This document shows, piece after piece, positions 12,215 to 23,559 of a stretch of DNA of 64,000 nt. Within the stretch, counting starts at the first letter, position 1. Each line of letters begins with the position of its first letter. The notes under the pieces were generated by a model. The model was not told the DNA's origin. It saw only the letters and a list, made by a program, of their open reading frames with translations, and ran no database searches. Source of the DNA: Manis javanica (taxonomy: Eukaryota; Chordata; Mammalia; Pholidota; Manidae); contig NC_133165.1 of assembly GCF_040802235.1 (NCBI RefSeq), forward strand, positions 45,645,629-45,709,628. Reading direction: 5' to 3'. Position numbers and translations under genes: made by a program.

Positions 12215-12380
12215 GGAAGAGTTCACTCTCGGCCTGTGCCCAGCAGCATTTCCCAGGTTTGTGAGCTTGGGCACTTTCTAGCCAGGATTACATAGCACAG
12301 GATAGCTGCTCTGTGATGGGCTCTCTGTCTCAGTACTTCCTTGGGGGAAGATCTCAGGAAGAGAAATTCGAATGTCTAAC
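12215..12380 (+). repeat. dispersed repeat, copy 2 (pair with 9500-9670)
   Basis: Homologous to 9500-9670 over about 150 bp in direct orientation, with substitutions and small indels throughout. The pair is therefore old or independently inserted. Confidence 0.7.
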
Positions 12381-12574
12381 ACTTGCTGACCCATCCATCC
12401 ATCCCCCTTTTATTAAAGAAAGAACAGATGTTTGGGTCAATGAATACTCCCCAGCAGGGAACAATGTCTACTTAGAACATAATATCTTTGTTTACATTCT
12501 TTTTCTTTTCATGTTTTACCTTCTATTTATGGCAAGTGATATGGTTTTCCATTTACAGAAGTGATACAAAAAAT

Positions 12575-13718
12575 AGATTCCTTTTAAAATAAGTTTATTA
12601 AGCAAATAGTAAACCAACTTATAGAAGAATACAAAGTAAATAATACTACAGGTGTTAAATTGATATGGCAGAAATCCTAATATTCATGACTAAAGTTTGG
12701 GAAATCAGACTCCCCAGGAATGGAAACTTCTTCCCTTCTCCCCAACCCCTGGCTCTTCTCCCAAAAGAGAGGTCAACTGATACAGATGGCTTGCTATAGG
12801 GCCAAGGACATTTGGTGCTCCATTTCTACGGGTGAAGCATTGTAAGTAACCCAGTCCTGGGGCTAATCTTTCTCTGGACTGCTCCAGCAAGCTGGGAAGG
12901 AAGATGGCCAGAGGCTGCATTTGGGGAGCTACCTTGCCCTGTGACAGTGTTCTTTGCCACAGTGGATCAAACTCATATCTCCCTGGCATGGGCCTGCCTC
13001 ACCCTGGAGGGTAAGATTCAGAGGGCTGAGAGATGTTCGCCTTAATAGGACAGGCTGCCCTTTGGTCTTTGTTGACTGGAGGTCCCACCTGCAGGCACAG
13101 GAGGGCCTCTCTAGCTTGGCTCACAAGATTCCCTGTTGTGAGTAGGGGGTCAAAGCCATAGTTCATATGCAATAAAATGCTCCTTGGCCTGGTTTTTATG
13201 TTTTCCTGGAGGCTCTGGGAAGCGGGCATCCTGTCATCTGTTAGCAAGACTGACACTCATCTTCCCCCACTCATCTGTGCTTTTGCAGCCATGGGGACCC
13301 CTTCACTCTGACACGGGCATCTTAGAGCATGCTGAAGGAAGGTGGAAGCTGCTGCGTTGATGCCATTTCCTTCCTGTCTGGTGTCTCAAGTTTTAACATG
13401 AAGTGAGATCTTAGAGGCTTCTGGCCAGAGTTGGTTCTACCTCCAGTTCTCTGCACACAACCCCAGCAGTCAAGCAGAAGCCCCTCTGGTCTCTCCAGCA
13501 GCACAGGCTCCATCCACACCCAGACTGTCCAGACCCAGACTGGGAAATTGAAATCCAGACATAAAAGTCCTGGGAGGGACAATTTTCTTTGTGGGGCCTC
13601 AGGTATCAGCTTGGGTTCATAGGCAGGAACCTCAGGGTCTTAAGGTCTCAGAGGGACCCTCTGAGGTAAGGCCTTCTTCAGTAGTCTCTGGGAGGCCAGT
13701 CCTCCAGGCCCTGGGGAT
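12575..13718 (-). other. C16orf54: probable 3' UTR of C16orf54
   Basis: Downstream of the C16orf54 stop codon the minus strand runs without an identifiable repeat to an AATAAA hexamer (12594-12599, seen as TTTATT on the plus strand). This would give a 3' UTR of about 1.1 kb. The end point is inferred from the hexamer only; an internal alternative end cannot be excluded. Confidence 0.5.
12594..12599 (-). terminator. C16orf54: candidate polyadenylation signal AATAAA for C16orf54
   Basis: Minus-strand AATAAA in an AT-rich setting about 1.1 kb after the stop codon. Confidence 0.45.
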
Positions 13719-14429
13719 TCAGAACCCCACAGTGGTCCGACCTTCACGCCTCCAGAAAGCTGAGATCTGCTCCAGAGTGACCCGAGGCTGGAGGTGCCAC
13801 TCAGGATCAGGGCTCCCTGGCTGCTGCCTCCGGGTCTGGGGGTTCCCCAAATATGTGATGGCTTCTGGCCTCTGTTCAGGCTCAGCCCAGCTTACCAGGC
13901 CTGGGGCCTGGGCCCTCTCCTCCCAGAAGGTGCTGTAGGCTGGAGACTGGGATGGGGTCTGGGGGACCAGGGAGCTGGGAGGAGAGTATGGGGCTGGAGC
14001 CTGGGATGGGGTCTGGGGGCCCACGGAACTGGGAGGGGAGTGTGGGGCTGAAGGGGCAGGTGGAGCTGTTGCTTGGGCCTCTAAGGTGCCCTGGGGTGTG
14101 GTAGGGTCTGGAGCCCGGTCCATCAGCAGGGGCACGGCAGAGCCATACCAGTCCTCAAAGCGCTCTCGGGCAGTGCCCGTGGGCTCAATCCACAGCTCTC
14201 CTCCAGGGCGCCAGACTAGGGTGGGTGCATAGCTCCTGCGGTCTGGGCGCAGAGAGCGGCGAAACAGGCGTTCAGCCAACACAGCTGTAGTTACCAGGAA
14301 GAGGGCAGCTAGGGAGGCCAGGGCCAGCATGATGGGGACACAGGGCCCGCAGGGCAGCAGGGGCCAGGAAAGCGGCTCCGACACAGAGGGCTCCATGTGC
14401 GCAGAAGGCTGTACTGGAGTCAAAGGCAT
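13719..14429 (-). CDS. C16orf54: C16orf54-like single-pass transmembrane protein
   Basis: An uninterrupted 236-codon frame, orthologous to human C16orf54 (about 224 residues), a poorly characterised membrane protein expressed mainly in leukocytes. A short N-terminal segment is followed by a cysteine-containing PCGPC motif and one hydrophobic helix (about residues 30-54, ending in AERLFRR, whose basic side suggests a cytoplasmic tail). The tail carries the conserved LVWRPGGELWIEP and EDWYGSAVPLL blocks, a proline/serine-rich spacer, then the conserved end (DPEWHLQPRVTLEQISAFW ... GF). I chose the ATG at 14429 because a splice acceptor (pyrimidine tract plus CAG) directly precedes it; the in-frame ATG 12 bases upstream would lie in the intron. 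A 54-bp tandem duplication lengthens the spacer by 18 residues. No stop or frameshift is seen. The position beside ZG16 supports orthology. Confidence 0.92.
   Translation of the reverse strand: MPLTPVQPSAHMEPSVSEPLSWPLLPCGPCVPIMLALASLAALFLVTTAVLAERLFRRSLRPDRRSYAPTLVWRPGGELWIEPTGTARERFEDWYGSAVPLLMDRAPDPTTPQGTLEAQATAPPAPSAPHSPPSSVGPQTPSQAPAPYSPPSSLVPQTPSQSPAYSTFWEERAQAPGLVSWAEPEQRPEAITYLGNPQTRRQQPGSPDPEWHLQPRVTLEQISAFWRREGRTTVGF
13942..14049 (-). repeat. C16orf54: 54-bp tandem duplication inside C16orf54
   Basis: Two adjacent in-frame 54-bp units (13942-13995 and 13996-14049) differ at only a few positions. Each encodes an 18-residue proline/serine-rich segment of the form PPSS..PQTPSQ.PA. The frame is kept. 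Confidence 0.9.
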
Positions 14430-15543
14430 CTGGAGGGACAAGGGTCAGGAGAAGAAGGAAATGAGACAGGGGCAGCACAGCCTAGAAATAGATCTGGGCA
14501 GAAGAGCCAAGGGGACCTAGAACAGCAGGAGAGAGTCAGATGGTCGGAGAGAGGGGGCCGCCTTGCCCGCAGCCAGGCCTTCTGCTCAGGCTGCCCAGCC
14601 CCTTTCAGTAGCCCATTCCCCTCCCAGACCCCAGGGTTCCTCAGGCAAAACTCCAAGGGCCCCAGAGGCTTCTTTCTCCAGACTGGGCCTTGCTCAGTCT
14701 CCCTAGGAAGTGGTGGGTGAGTTAAGGAGCACCACCCCTCCGACGCCCACCCCTGCGCCTGTCCCCCTCCCACCACCTTGCTGGCACCTTGAAGGCACCT
14801 GTGCCCTCGCAGCTCCGCTGGAGTTGGGCTTGCTCTCCGCAGGCTCCACGAGTTTGCTGCTGTACCCCGCTCGGGTGCCACCTCCGCACCTGTCCCCGCC
14901 TCTCGTGGTGCCTTCTCTGGCCACCGGCTCCCAGAGTATCTCTCTGCCTCCGCCCCTGTGCCCGCCTGCAGGGGCCTCCCTGGCAGCAGTTAGCCTGCGC
15001 CCCTCTGCCCCTTCAGAGGTGCTCTCCCGGGCCTGCCTGACAGGAGAGCACAGGGCAGGAGCCTCATCTGAGAGCGGAAGGAGGCCAAGACCTGTTGCTA
15101 TGCAACTGTGCCTACTCCCCTGCCCCTGCGGAGTGTTTCCAAGGCAACCTGGGGGATGTGGTCACTGCGGTGGGGAGGCGTTTCCTGGTGAGAGGTGGGG
15201 CCAGAATGGGCAGTGGTTCTGTTGAACTCAGTTTCACCCACAGCAGGCCCCAGGTCCCAGAATACTCATTGGAGGCCAAGACACACAGGCCCGTGGGCTT
15301 CCAGAGCCCTCTGCCTGCTCCCTGTGACTGCATCCCTGTCTTGCCCAATGGGTTCCACTAACCTACTCCTGCCGCCAGCCCCCACAGCTATCCCTCATGA
15401 TCCAGCCTTCTCCATACTTTTCATGAATGAACATCTCCTAGACTTTTAGACCCATTTAGCCCTGGGTTTTGGTTGGAAAGTATCTGTTAGGTGAAGCTTG
15501 AATAGCAACAATGTCAGGCCTCTGGGAGGAGTCCAGGGTGTAA
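14430..15543. promoter_or_regulatory. C16orf54: GC-rich upstream flank of C16orf54
   Basis: Because a splice acceptor abuts the start codon, at least one untranslated first exon should lie here or further right. The stretch is GC-rich (notably 14700-15060) and contains no identified repeat. It holds two X-box-like palindromes at 15094-15148. I could not place the first exon or its donor site with confidence. Long plus-strand frames here are a by-product of GC richness. Confidence 0.4.
15094..15148. promoter_or_regulatory. two RFX X-box-like palindromes
   Basis: GTTGCTATGCAAC (15094-15106) and GTTTCCAAGGCAAC (15135-15148) both resemble the RFX X-box, two inverted GTTRCC-like half-sites with a short spacer. 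Each has at least one mismatch to the consensus. They lie about 0.7 kb upstream of the C16orf54 coding exon. Confidence 0.4.
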
Positions 15544-15558
15544 AAACAGGCTTAGGCC

Positions 15559-18249
15559 CATCACTTTAATACCAAAACCAAACAAAGACACTACAAAAAA
15601 ACAAAATTTTAGATCAATATCCCTTATGAACATAGATGCAAATTCTTGAACAAAATACCAGCAAACCAAATCCAAATATACATGAGAAGGAGATTCATAA
15701 ATCAATCAATGTCATACATCACATTAACAAAAAAGGATAAAAACCACATGATCATTTCAGTAGGTGCTGAAAAAGCAGCTGACAAAATTCAACATCCATT
15801 CATGATAAAAACTCAACAAAATGGGTATAGAGGGCAAGTACCTCAACATACTAAAGGCCATATATGACAAACCCACACCTAACATCATACTCAATGGCAA
15901 AAAGCTAAAAGCTTTTCCTCTAAGATCAGGAACAAGACAAGAATGTCCACTCTCACCACTTTTATTCAACATAGTACTGGAGGTCATAGCCACAGCAATC
16001 ACACAACACAAAGAGACAAAAGGCATCCAGATTGGTAAGGAAGAAGTTAAACTGTCACTGTGTGCAAACAACATGATGCTATATATAGAAACCCTAAAAC
16101 TCTACCAAAACCCATGAATATTAGAACTAATAACTGGATTCAGCAAAGTTTCAGGAAATAAATTAACACACAGAAATCTGCTACATTCTTGTATACCAAT
16201 AACAAACTAGCAGAAAGAGAAATCAGGAAAACAACTCCATCTATGACTGCCTCACAAAGAATAAAATAGCTAGGAATAAACCTAATCAAGGAGGTGACAG
16301 ACATATACTCTGAAAACTATATGACACTCATGAATGGAACTTAAAAAGATACAAATAAGTGGAAATCTATCCCATGCTCATGGATAGGAAGAATTAATAT
16401 TGTCAAAATAGCCATCCAGCCCAAAGCAATTTACAGATTCAATGCAATCACTATCAAAATACCAATGACAATTCTCAATGAACTAGAGCAAATAATCCTA
16501 AAATTCATATGGAACCAAAAAAGACTCCAAATAGCCAAAACAATCCTGAGAAAGAAGAACAAAGCTGGGGGATTATGTACTCTGACTTCAAGCTATACTG
16601 CAAAGCTACAGTAATCAAAACAGTATGGTACTGGCACAAGAACAGACCCATAGATCAATGGAACTTAGTAGAGAGCCCAACTATAAACCCATGAATATAT
16701 GGCCAATTAATATATGATAAAGGAGCCACAAATATACAATGGAGAAAGACAGTCTCTTCAATAAGTGGTGTTGGGAAAACTGGACAGCTACATGTAAGAG
16801 AATGAAACTGAATTATTCTCTAACTCTATACACAAAATTAAACTCAAAATTGACCAAAGACTTAAATGTAAGACATGAAACCATAAAACTCTTAGAAGAC
16901 AACAGACAAAATATCTTGAACATAAGCATGAGCAATTTTTTTCCTGCACACATCTCCTTGGGCAAGGAAAACAAAATAAAAAATGAACAAGTGGGACTAC
17001 ATCAAACTAAAAAAGCTTCTGTAAAGCAAAGGACACCACCAAAAGAACAAAAAGGTGACCTACAGTTATGGAAAATATATTTGTAAACCATATCCAATAA
17101 GGGCTAACATCTAAGATATATAAAGAACTCATAAACCTAACACCAAAAAATCAAATAACCCAATTAAAAAATGGGTGGAGGACCTGAGAAGACATTTTTC
17201 CAAAGAAGAAATCCATATGGCCAACAGACACATGAAAAGATGCTTCACATCACTAAACATCAGGAAAATACAAATCAAAACCACAGTGAGATATCATCTC
17301 ACACCAGTTATAATGACCACCATCCAAAAGACAAGAAACAACAAGTGTTGGTGAGGATTTGGAGAAAAAGGAACCCTCCTACACTGTTGGTGGGAATGTA
17401 AATTGGTACATCCACTGTGGAAAGTAGTATGGCGGGTCTTCAAAAAAAGAAATATCTTATGATCCAATAATTCCACTTTTAGAAATTTACCCAAAGAGAA
17501 CAAAATCTATGATTTGAAAAGATATATGCACCCCTAATGCTTACTGCCACATTATTTACAACAGCCAAGATAAGGAAGCAACCAAAGTGTCCATTAATAG
17601 TTGAAAGGATAAAGAAGTTGTGGTATATATACACAATGGAATATTATTCAGTCATTAAAAAAATCCTGCCATTTGTGACAACATGGATGAACCTAGAGGG
17701 TATTATGCTAAGTGAAATAAGCCAGGCAGAGAAAGACAAATACCATACAATTTCACTTATTTGTGGAATATACAAACAAAAAAAGAGAGAAAATAGCAGT
17801 AGACTCATATACACTGAGAAGTGACTGGTGGTTACCATGGGGCAGGGGTTGGTTAGGGAGGGTGAGGGGGATAAAAGGGCACAAAAATTCTCAATCATAG
17901 TGTAAGTTGGTCACAGGGATGGTAGTACAACATGGAGAATATAGCCAATGATTCTGTAGCATCTTTCTTTGTTGAGAGATAGTTACCAGACTAGTGGGGG
18001 TGAGGGTGAGGATTTAATAACATGGGTAACTGTTGAACCACTTTGTTGTATATTTGAAACCAATGTAAGATTGTATATCAATGAAACTTCAATAAAAAAA
18101 AGAACTTTCCTCCATCTTTCTTATCACTTTTTTTACCTAATTCCAAGTTCGGAAGACTGTAAATGTTCTCTGATCTTTCCTTATTTGATAATGAGCATAG
18201 ACTGGTTTAAAAATTGAATTAGAAGTGTAAAAAACAAACAAACAAAATC
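15559..18249 (+). mobile_element. 5'-truncated L1 with probable 3' transduction
   Basis: The element begins inside ORF2 reverse transcriptase and reaches its 3' end with AATAAAAAAAA at about 18091-18103. About 120 bp of non-L1 sequence follow (18104-18225), then an A-rich stretch (18226-18249). Only then comes the right target duplication: 15544-15558 and 18250-18264 share the 15-mer AAACAGGCTTAGGCC with one C/T difference. The duplication brackets the extra segment, so it was probably carried along as a 3' transduction from the source locus. The site also fits L1 endonuclease preference (GT/AAAA). Confidence 0.8.
15646..17090 (+). pseudogene. L1 ORF2 (reverse transcriptase and C-terminal) pseudogene
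   Basis: Fragments in several frames match L1 ORF2p: the palm segment with [27 protein letters not shown], and then CANN where the catalytic FADD should be, so the active-site aspartates are lost. Later fragments (16509-16694, 16739-17086) cover the region after the palm. Stops and frameshifts are frequent. It cannot encode a working protein. Confidence 0.85.
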
Positions 18250-18264
18250 AAACAGGTTTAGGCC

Positions 18265-18899
18265 AGACTCCAAGAGCCTGGACAGCTTCCCTCCAGGCTC
18301 CTTTCTCCTGGTGCTGAGGGAGGTGCCTGGGAGCTAGAAGGGTGTGACAGAATGTCATCAGTGGCTGAAGTCCTTCCAGAGATTCCTAGCTTGACTCAGT
18401 CACTGACAAATGACAAGTGAGTCCTAAATAAGGGAAGTGTCCTGCCCAAAGTCACACAAGTCATATATGCAGGAGGAACGGGGGAAGTGTTGATAAAAGT
18501 TCCTGGTCTGGCAAGCAGCCTGACCACAACACAACCCTTACTAAGCATTAATATTTTATTTTTCAAAATGACAGTCAATTAATGTGAAAACCAACAAAAA
18601 TATGTTGAAATGTTAGTGTATTATAAAAGATGGTCACAAGGGCAGCCTGACTCAGATTGCTCTGTCCTGGTGGTTTCGAGGAAAGAGTCAGAAGGAGCAA
18701 AATCTGTAGTGTGGCTGGAAGTAGGTGAAAATGGAGAGTCCTGAGGCTCTGAGCCCTATACAGAGACCTGATGTGATTTAAACTTGATGAGATTATAAGC
18801 TTTAAAATAAAACCTGAACTTAATACCACTGGACACTTAAAAATGGTTAAGATGGTATATTTTATGTTATCTCTATTTACAACTAAAAGGCACTTTTAA
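18265..18899. other. spacer between two L1s, with a MIR remnant
   Basis: A MIR-like block in reverse orientation lies at about 18385-18500 ('gtcctgcccaaagtcacacaagt'). The rest is unique or unrecognised, with no gene. Confidence 0.5.
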
Positions 18900-18912
18900 A
18901 AATCCAAATAAA

Positions 18913-21900
18913 CAAAGAAGGACATTACATAATGATAAAGTGGTCAGTCCAACAAGAATATATAACCGTTATAAATATCTATGCACCCAACACAGGGGCA
19001 CCTACATATGTGAAACAAATACTAACAGAATTAAAGGAGGAAATAGAATGCAATGCATTCATTTTAGGAGACTTCAACACACCACTCACTCCAAAGGACA
19101 GATCAACCAGACAGGAAATAATTAAGGACACAGAGGCACTGAACAACACACCAGAACAGATGGACCTAATAGACATCTACAGAACTATACACCCAAAAGC
19201 AACAGGATACACATTCTTCTCAACTGCACATGGAACATTTTCCAGAACAGATCATATCCTAGGCCACAAAAAGAGCCTCAGTAAATTAAAAAACATTGAA
19301 ATTCTACCAACCAACTTCTTAGATCACAAAGGTATAAAACTAGAAATAAATTATACAAAGAAAACAAAAAGGCTTACAAACACATGGAAGCTTAGCAACA
19401 TGTTCCTAAATAATCACTGGATGAATGAGCAAATTAAAACAGAGATCAAGCAATATATGGAGACAAATGAAAACAACAGCACAATACCCCAACTTCTGTG
19501 GTACCCAATGAAGGCAGTTCAATGAGGAAAGTATATAGCAATCCAGGCTTATTTAAAGATGGAAGAACAATCCCAAACAAATAGTCTAAACTCACAATTA
19601 TTCAAACTGAAGAAGAAAAACAAATAAGGCCCAAATTCAGCAGAAGGAGGGACATAATAAAGATCAGAGAAGAAATAAATAAAGTTGAGAAGAATAAAAC
19701 AATAGAAAAAATTAATGAAACCAAGAGCTGGTTTTTGAGAAAATAAACAAAATAGATAAACTACTAGCCATGCTTATTAAGAGAAAAAGAGAATCTACAC
19801 ATATAAACAGAATCAGAAATAAGAAAGGAAAAATCATGATGGACAACACAGAAATACAAAGAATTATTAGAGAATATGATGAAAATCTATATGCTAACAA
19901 ACTGGATAACCTAGAAGAAATGGACAATTTTCTAGAAAAATACAACCTTCCAAGACTGACCCAGGAAGAAACAGAAAATCTAAACAGACCAATTACCAGC
20001 AATGAAATTGAACTGGTAATAAAAAAAACTACCCATGAACAAAATATCTGGGCCAGATAGATTCACTGCTGCATTTTATCAGACATTTAGAGAAGACACA
20101 ATACCCATTCTCCTTAAAGTTTTCCAAAAAACAGAAGACGAGAGAATACTTCCAAACTCATTCTCTGAAGCCCGCATTACTCTAATACCAAAACCAGGCA
20201 GACACCACAAAAAAAGAAAACTACAGGCCAATATCCCTGATGAAGATAGATTCAAAAATACTCAACAAAATATTATCAAACAGAATTCAAAAATACATCA
20301 AGAGGATCATACACCATGACCAAGTGTGATTCATCTCAGGGATGCAAGGATGGTACAACATTCAAAAATCCATCAACATCATCTACCACATAAAAAAAAA
20401 AGGACAAAAACCACATGATTATCTCCATTGACACTGAAAAAGCATTTGACAAAATTCAACATCCATTCATGATAAAAACTCTCAACAAAATGGGTATAGA
20501 GGGCAAGTACCTCAACATAATAAAGGCCATATATGACAAACCCAGAGCCAACATTATACTTAACAGTGAGAAGCTGAAAGCTTTTCCTTTAAGATCGGGA
20601 ACAAGACAAGGGTGCCCACTCTCCCCACTTCTATTCAACATAGTACTGGAGGTCCTAGCCACAGCAATCAGACAACACAAAGAAATTAAAGGCATCCAGA
20701 TTGGTAAGGAAGAAGTCAACCTGTCACTGTTTGCAGATGACGTGATATTGTACATAAAAAACCTTACAGAATCCACTCCAAAACTTCTAGATCTAATATT
20801 TGAATTCAGCAAAGTTGCAGGATACAAAATTAATACACAGAAATCTGTTGCATTCCTATACACTGATGATGAAGTAGCAGAAAGAGAAATCAGGAAAACA
20901 ACTCCATTCACAGTTGCATTAAAAAGAATAAAATACCTAGGATTAAACCTAACCAAGGAAGTGAAAGACCTATACCCTGAAAACTACAAGACACTCTTAA
21001 GAGACATTAAAGAGGACACTAATAAATGGAAATTCATCCCATGTTCTTGGGTAGGAAGAATTAATATTGTCAAAATGGCCATCCTGCCTAAAGCAATCTA
21101 TACATTCAATGCAGTCCCTATCAAAGTACCAACAGCAGTCTTCAGTGAACTGGTACAAATAGTTCCAAAATTCATATGAAACCACAAAAGACCCCAAATA
21201 GCCAAAGCAACCATGAGAAGGAAGAAGAAAGCAGGGGGTATGTTGCTTCCCAACTTCAAGCTCTACTACAAAGCCACAGTAATCAAGACAATTTGGTACT
21301 GGCACAGGAACAGACCCATAGACCAGTAGAACAGAATAGAGAGGCCAGATATTAACCCAAGCATATATGGTCACTTAATATATGATAAAGGAGCCATGGA
21401 CATACAATGGAGAAATGACAGCCTCTTCAACAGCTGGTGTTGGCAAAACTGGACAGCTACATGGAAGACAATGAAACTGGATTATTGTCTAACTCCATAC
21501 ACAAAAGTAAACTCAAAATGGATCAAAGACCTGAATGTAAGTCAAGAAACCATAAAACTCTTAGAAAAAAACATAGACAAAATTCTGTTGAATATAAACC
21601 TGTACAGCTTCTTCATGAACATATCTCCCCAGGCAAGGGAAAGAAAAGCAAAAATGAACAAGTGGGACTATATCAAGCATCAAGCTGAAAAGCTTCTGTA
21701 CAGCAAAGGACACCATCAGTAGAACAAAAAGACATCCTACAGTATGGGAGAATATATTCATAAATGACATATTCTATAAGGGGTTGACATCCAAAATATA
21801 CAAAGAGCTCATGCACCTCAACAAACAAAAAACAAATAACCCAATTAAAACATGGGCAGAGTATCTGAACAGACACTTCTCCAAAGAAGAAAGTCAGATG

Positions 21901-22801
21901 GCCAACAGACACATGAAAAGATGCTCCACATCGCTAGTTATCAGAGAAATGCAAATTAAAACCACAATGAGATATAATCTCACACCAGTTAGGATTGCCA
22001 CCATCCAAAAGACAAACAACAACAAATATTGGTGAGAATGTGGAGAAAGGGGAACCCTCCTACACTGCTGGTGGGAATGTAAGCTAGTTCAACCATTGTG
22101 GAAAGCAGTATGGAGGTTCCTCAAAAAACTAAAAATAGAAATACCATTTGACCCAGGAATTCCATTCCTAGGAATTTACCCTAAGAATGCAGGAGCCCAG
22201 TTTCAAAAAGACATATGTACCCCTGTGTTTATCGCAGCACTATTTACAATAACCAAGAAATGGGAGCAATCTAAGTGTCCTTCAGTAGATGAATAGATAA
22301 AGAAGAGGTGGTATATATACACAATGGAATATTATTCAGCCATAAGAAGAAAACAAGTCCTATCATTTGCAGCAACATGGATGGAGCTAGAGGATATTAT
22401 GCTCAGTGAAATAAGCCAGGCACAGAAAGACAAGTATCAAGTGATTTCACTCATCTGTGGTGTATAAGAACAACGCAAAAACTGAAGGAACAAAACAGCA
22501 GTAGACTCACAAATCCCAAGAATGGACTAAGTTACCAAAAGGAAAGGGACTGGGGAGGATGGGTTGGAAAGGAGAGATAAGTGGGAAAAGGGGCATTACA
22601 ATTAGCATACATAATGTAGGGGTGGGTGACACGGGGAAGGCAGTATAGAACAGAGAAGACAAGTGGTGATTCTATAGCATCTTACTACACTGTCGAACAG
22701 TGACTGTAATGGGGTATGTGGTGGGGACTTGATAATGTGGGGAATCTAGTAACCATAATGTTGCTCATGTAATTGTATATTAATGACACCAAAATAAAAA
22801 C
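18913..22801 (+). mobile_element. 5'-truncated L1 (about 3.9 kb)
   Basis: Starts in the endonuclease domain of ORF2 and runs to a complete 3' UTR ending 'ttaatgacaccaaaataaaaa'. Target duplication: AAATCCAAATAAA at 18900-18912 and 22802-22814, extendable to 17 bp with one mismatch. Homology with the other L1 copies in the window is high, so it is younger than the L1M remnants. Confidence 0.9.
18932..22296 (+). pseudogene. L1 ORF2 pseudogene (endonuclease, reverse transcriptase, C-terminus)
   Basis: The endonuclease part (18932-19525) keeps NIYAPNTGAPTYVKQ and LGDFNTPL, whose Asp and Asn are catalytic, and TDHILGHK. The later SDH-type motif reads LDHKGI. The linker (19770-20319) is broken. 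The palm fragment at 20415-21179 (254 codons) retains [15 protein letters not shown] and an intact FADD at its residues 106-109 (about 20730-20741). The C-terminal part (21396-22296) is in pieces. At least four frame breaks separate the blocks, so the element is dead although its polymerase motif survives. Confidence 0.88.
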
Positions 22802-22818
22802 AAATCCAAATAAATAAA

Positions 22819-23154
22819 AAAAAACCTGGAAAATTATTATATAATTCTCTTCTATTCTTTTTTAAAATTTTACATTTAAAATATTTTTGTTTTATATTGA
22901 ATTACATACGACAAAATGCACAACTCAGTGTAATTTTTTTGATTGAAATATAATTGATATACAACTTTTATTGGTTTCAATTAGTGTAATCTTTTAATTA
23001 GTCTGTCTTAAAAAAATGAAAACACTAGAAGAATAAACACTGTTGAAAACCAGGAAGGTCAGATGTGATTTTTCTTTTCCTAAAGTATCAAACTGGGTGT
23101 TTTGATCCTTAACTGTCTTTCATCACTTTTAAAAAAGCTTAAAAAGGCTTGAGA
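22819..23154. other. AT-rich spacer with L1-like scraps
   Basis: Short L1 3'-end-like text near 22870-22990. No gene. Confidence 0.4.
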
Positions 23155-23265
23155 TGGATTAATGATTGTGCATTGAGCATTGACCCCCCTATACAGAATT
23201 TTACTGTTGTTAACAACCATTTGATCAATAAATATGAGAGATGCCCTCTCAAAAAAAAAAAAAAA
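23155..23265 (+). mobile_element. ERV-derived polyadenylated element, 95-bp 5'-truncated copy
   Basis: Matches the extreme 3' end of the elements at 5648-7446 and 27552-28419 in opposite orientation. It shows AATAAA at 23227-23232 and a poly(A) tail at 23251-23265. Flanking duplication is not evident. Very strong 5' truncation is typical of target-primed reverse transcription. Confidence 0.8.
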
Positions 23266-23299
23266 GAAGGGTGAGGGGAGCCCAAGATGAAACAGAGAA

Positions 23300-23380
23300 G
23301 GTATGTGGTCTGCAAAATAAAAAATAGTTACTATCTGGCCCTTTACAGAAAAAGTTTGCCAACTCTTGTTTTAAAGAATT
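23300..23380. repeat. hAT-type MER remnant
   Basis: Contains 'tggccctttacagaaaaagtttgcc', a phrase of common hAT-Charlie MER elements. Only a short piece. Confidence 0.5.
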
Positions 23381-23559
23381 GCTTATTTTGAAAAACCAAT
23401 ATTGGTCATATCTTGGGGAAGGGGTTGAGAACATTCATAGTCTGTCCCCTTCTTGATCCCCTTTTTTCTTTACCTTTTCTGCAATATCAAATTAAAGGTT
23501 TTTAAATATTTTTTTTAAAAAAAGCTTAAAAAATTTAACTTGTTTCTCAAAAAATTAAA

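Noticed and set aside
14420-14881. Minus-strand frame of 153 codons upstream of C16orf54
   Set aside because: It crosses the splice acceptor that precedes the C16orf54 start in another frame and has no recognisable protein features.
14710-15225. Open plus-strand frame of 171 codons in the GC-rich flank of C16orf54
   Set aside because: Pro/Leu/Ser-rich composition in a GC-rich region, overlapping long frames on both strands, no domain and no splice context. Best explained by base composition.
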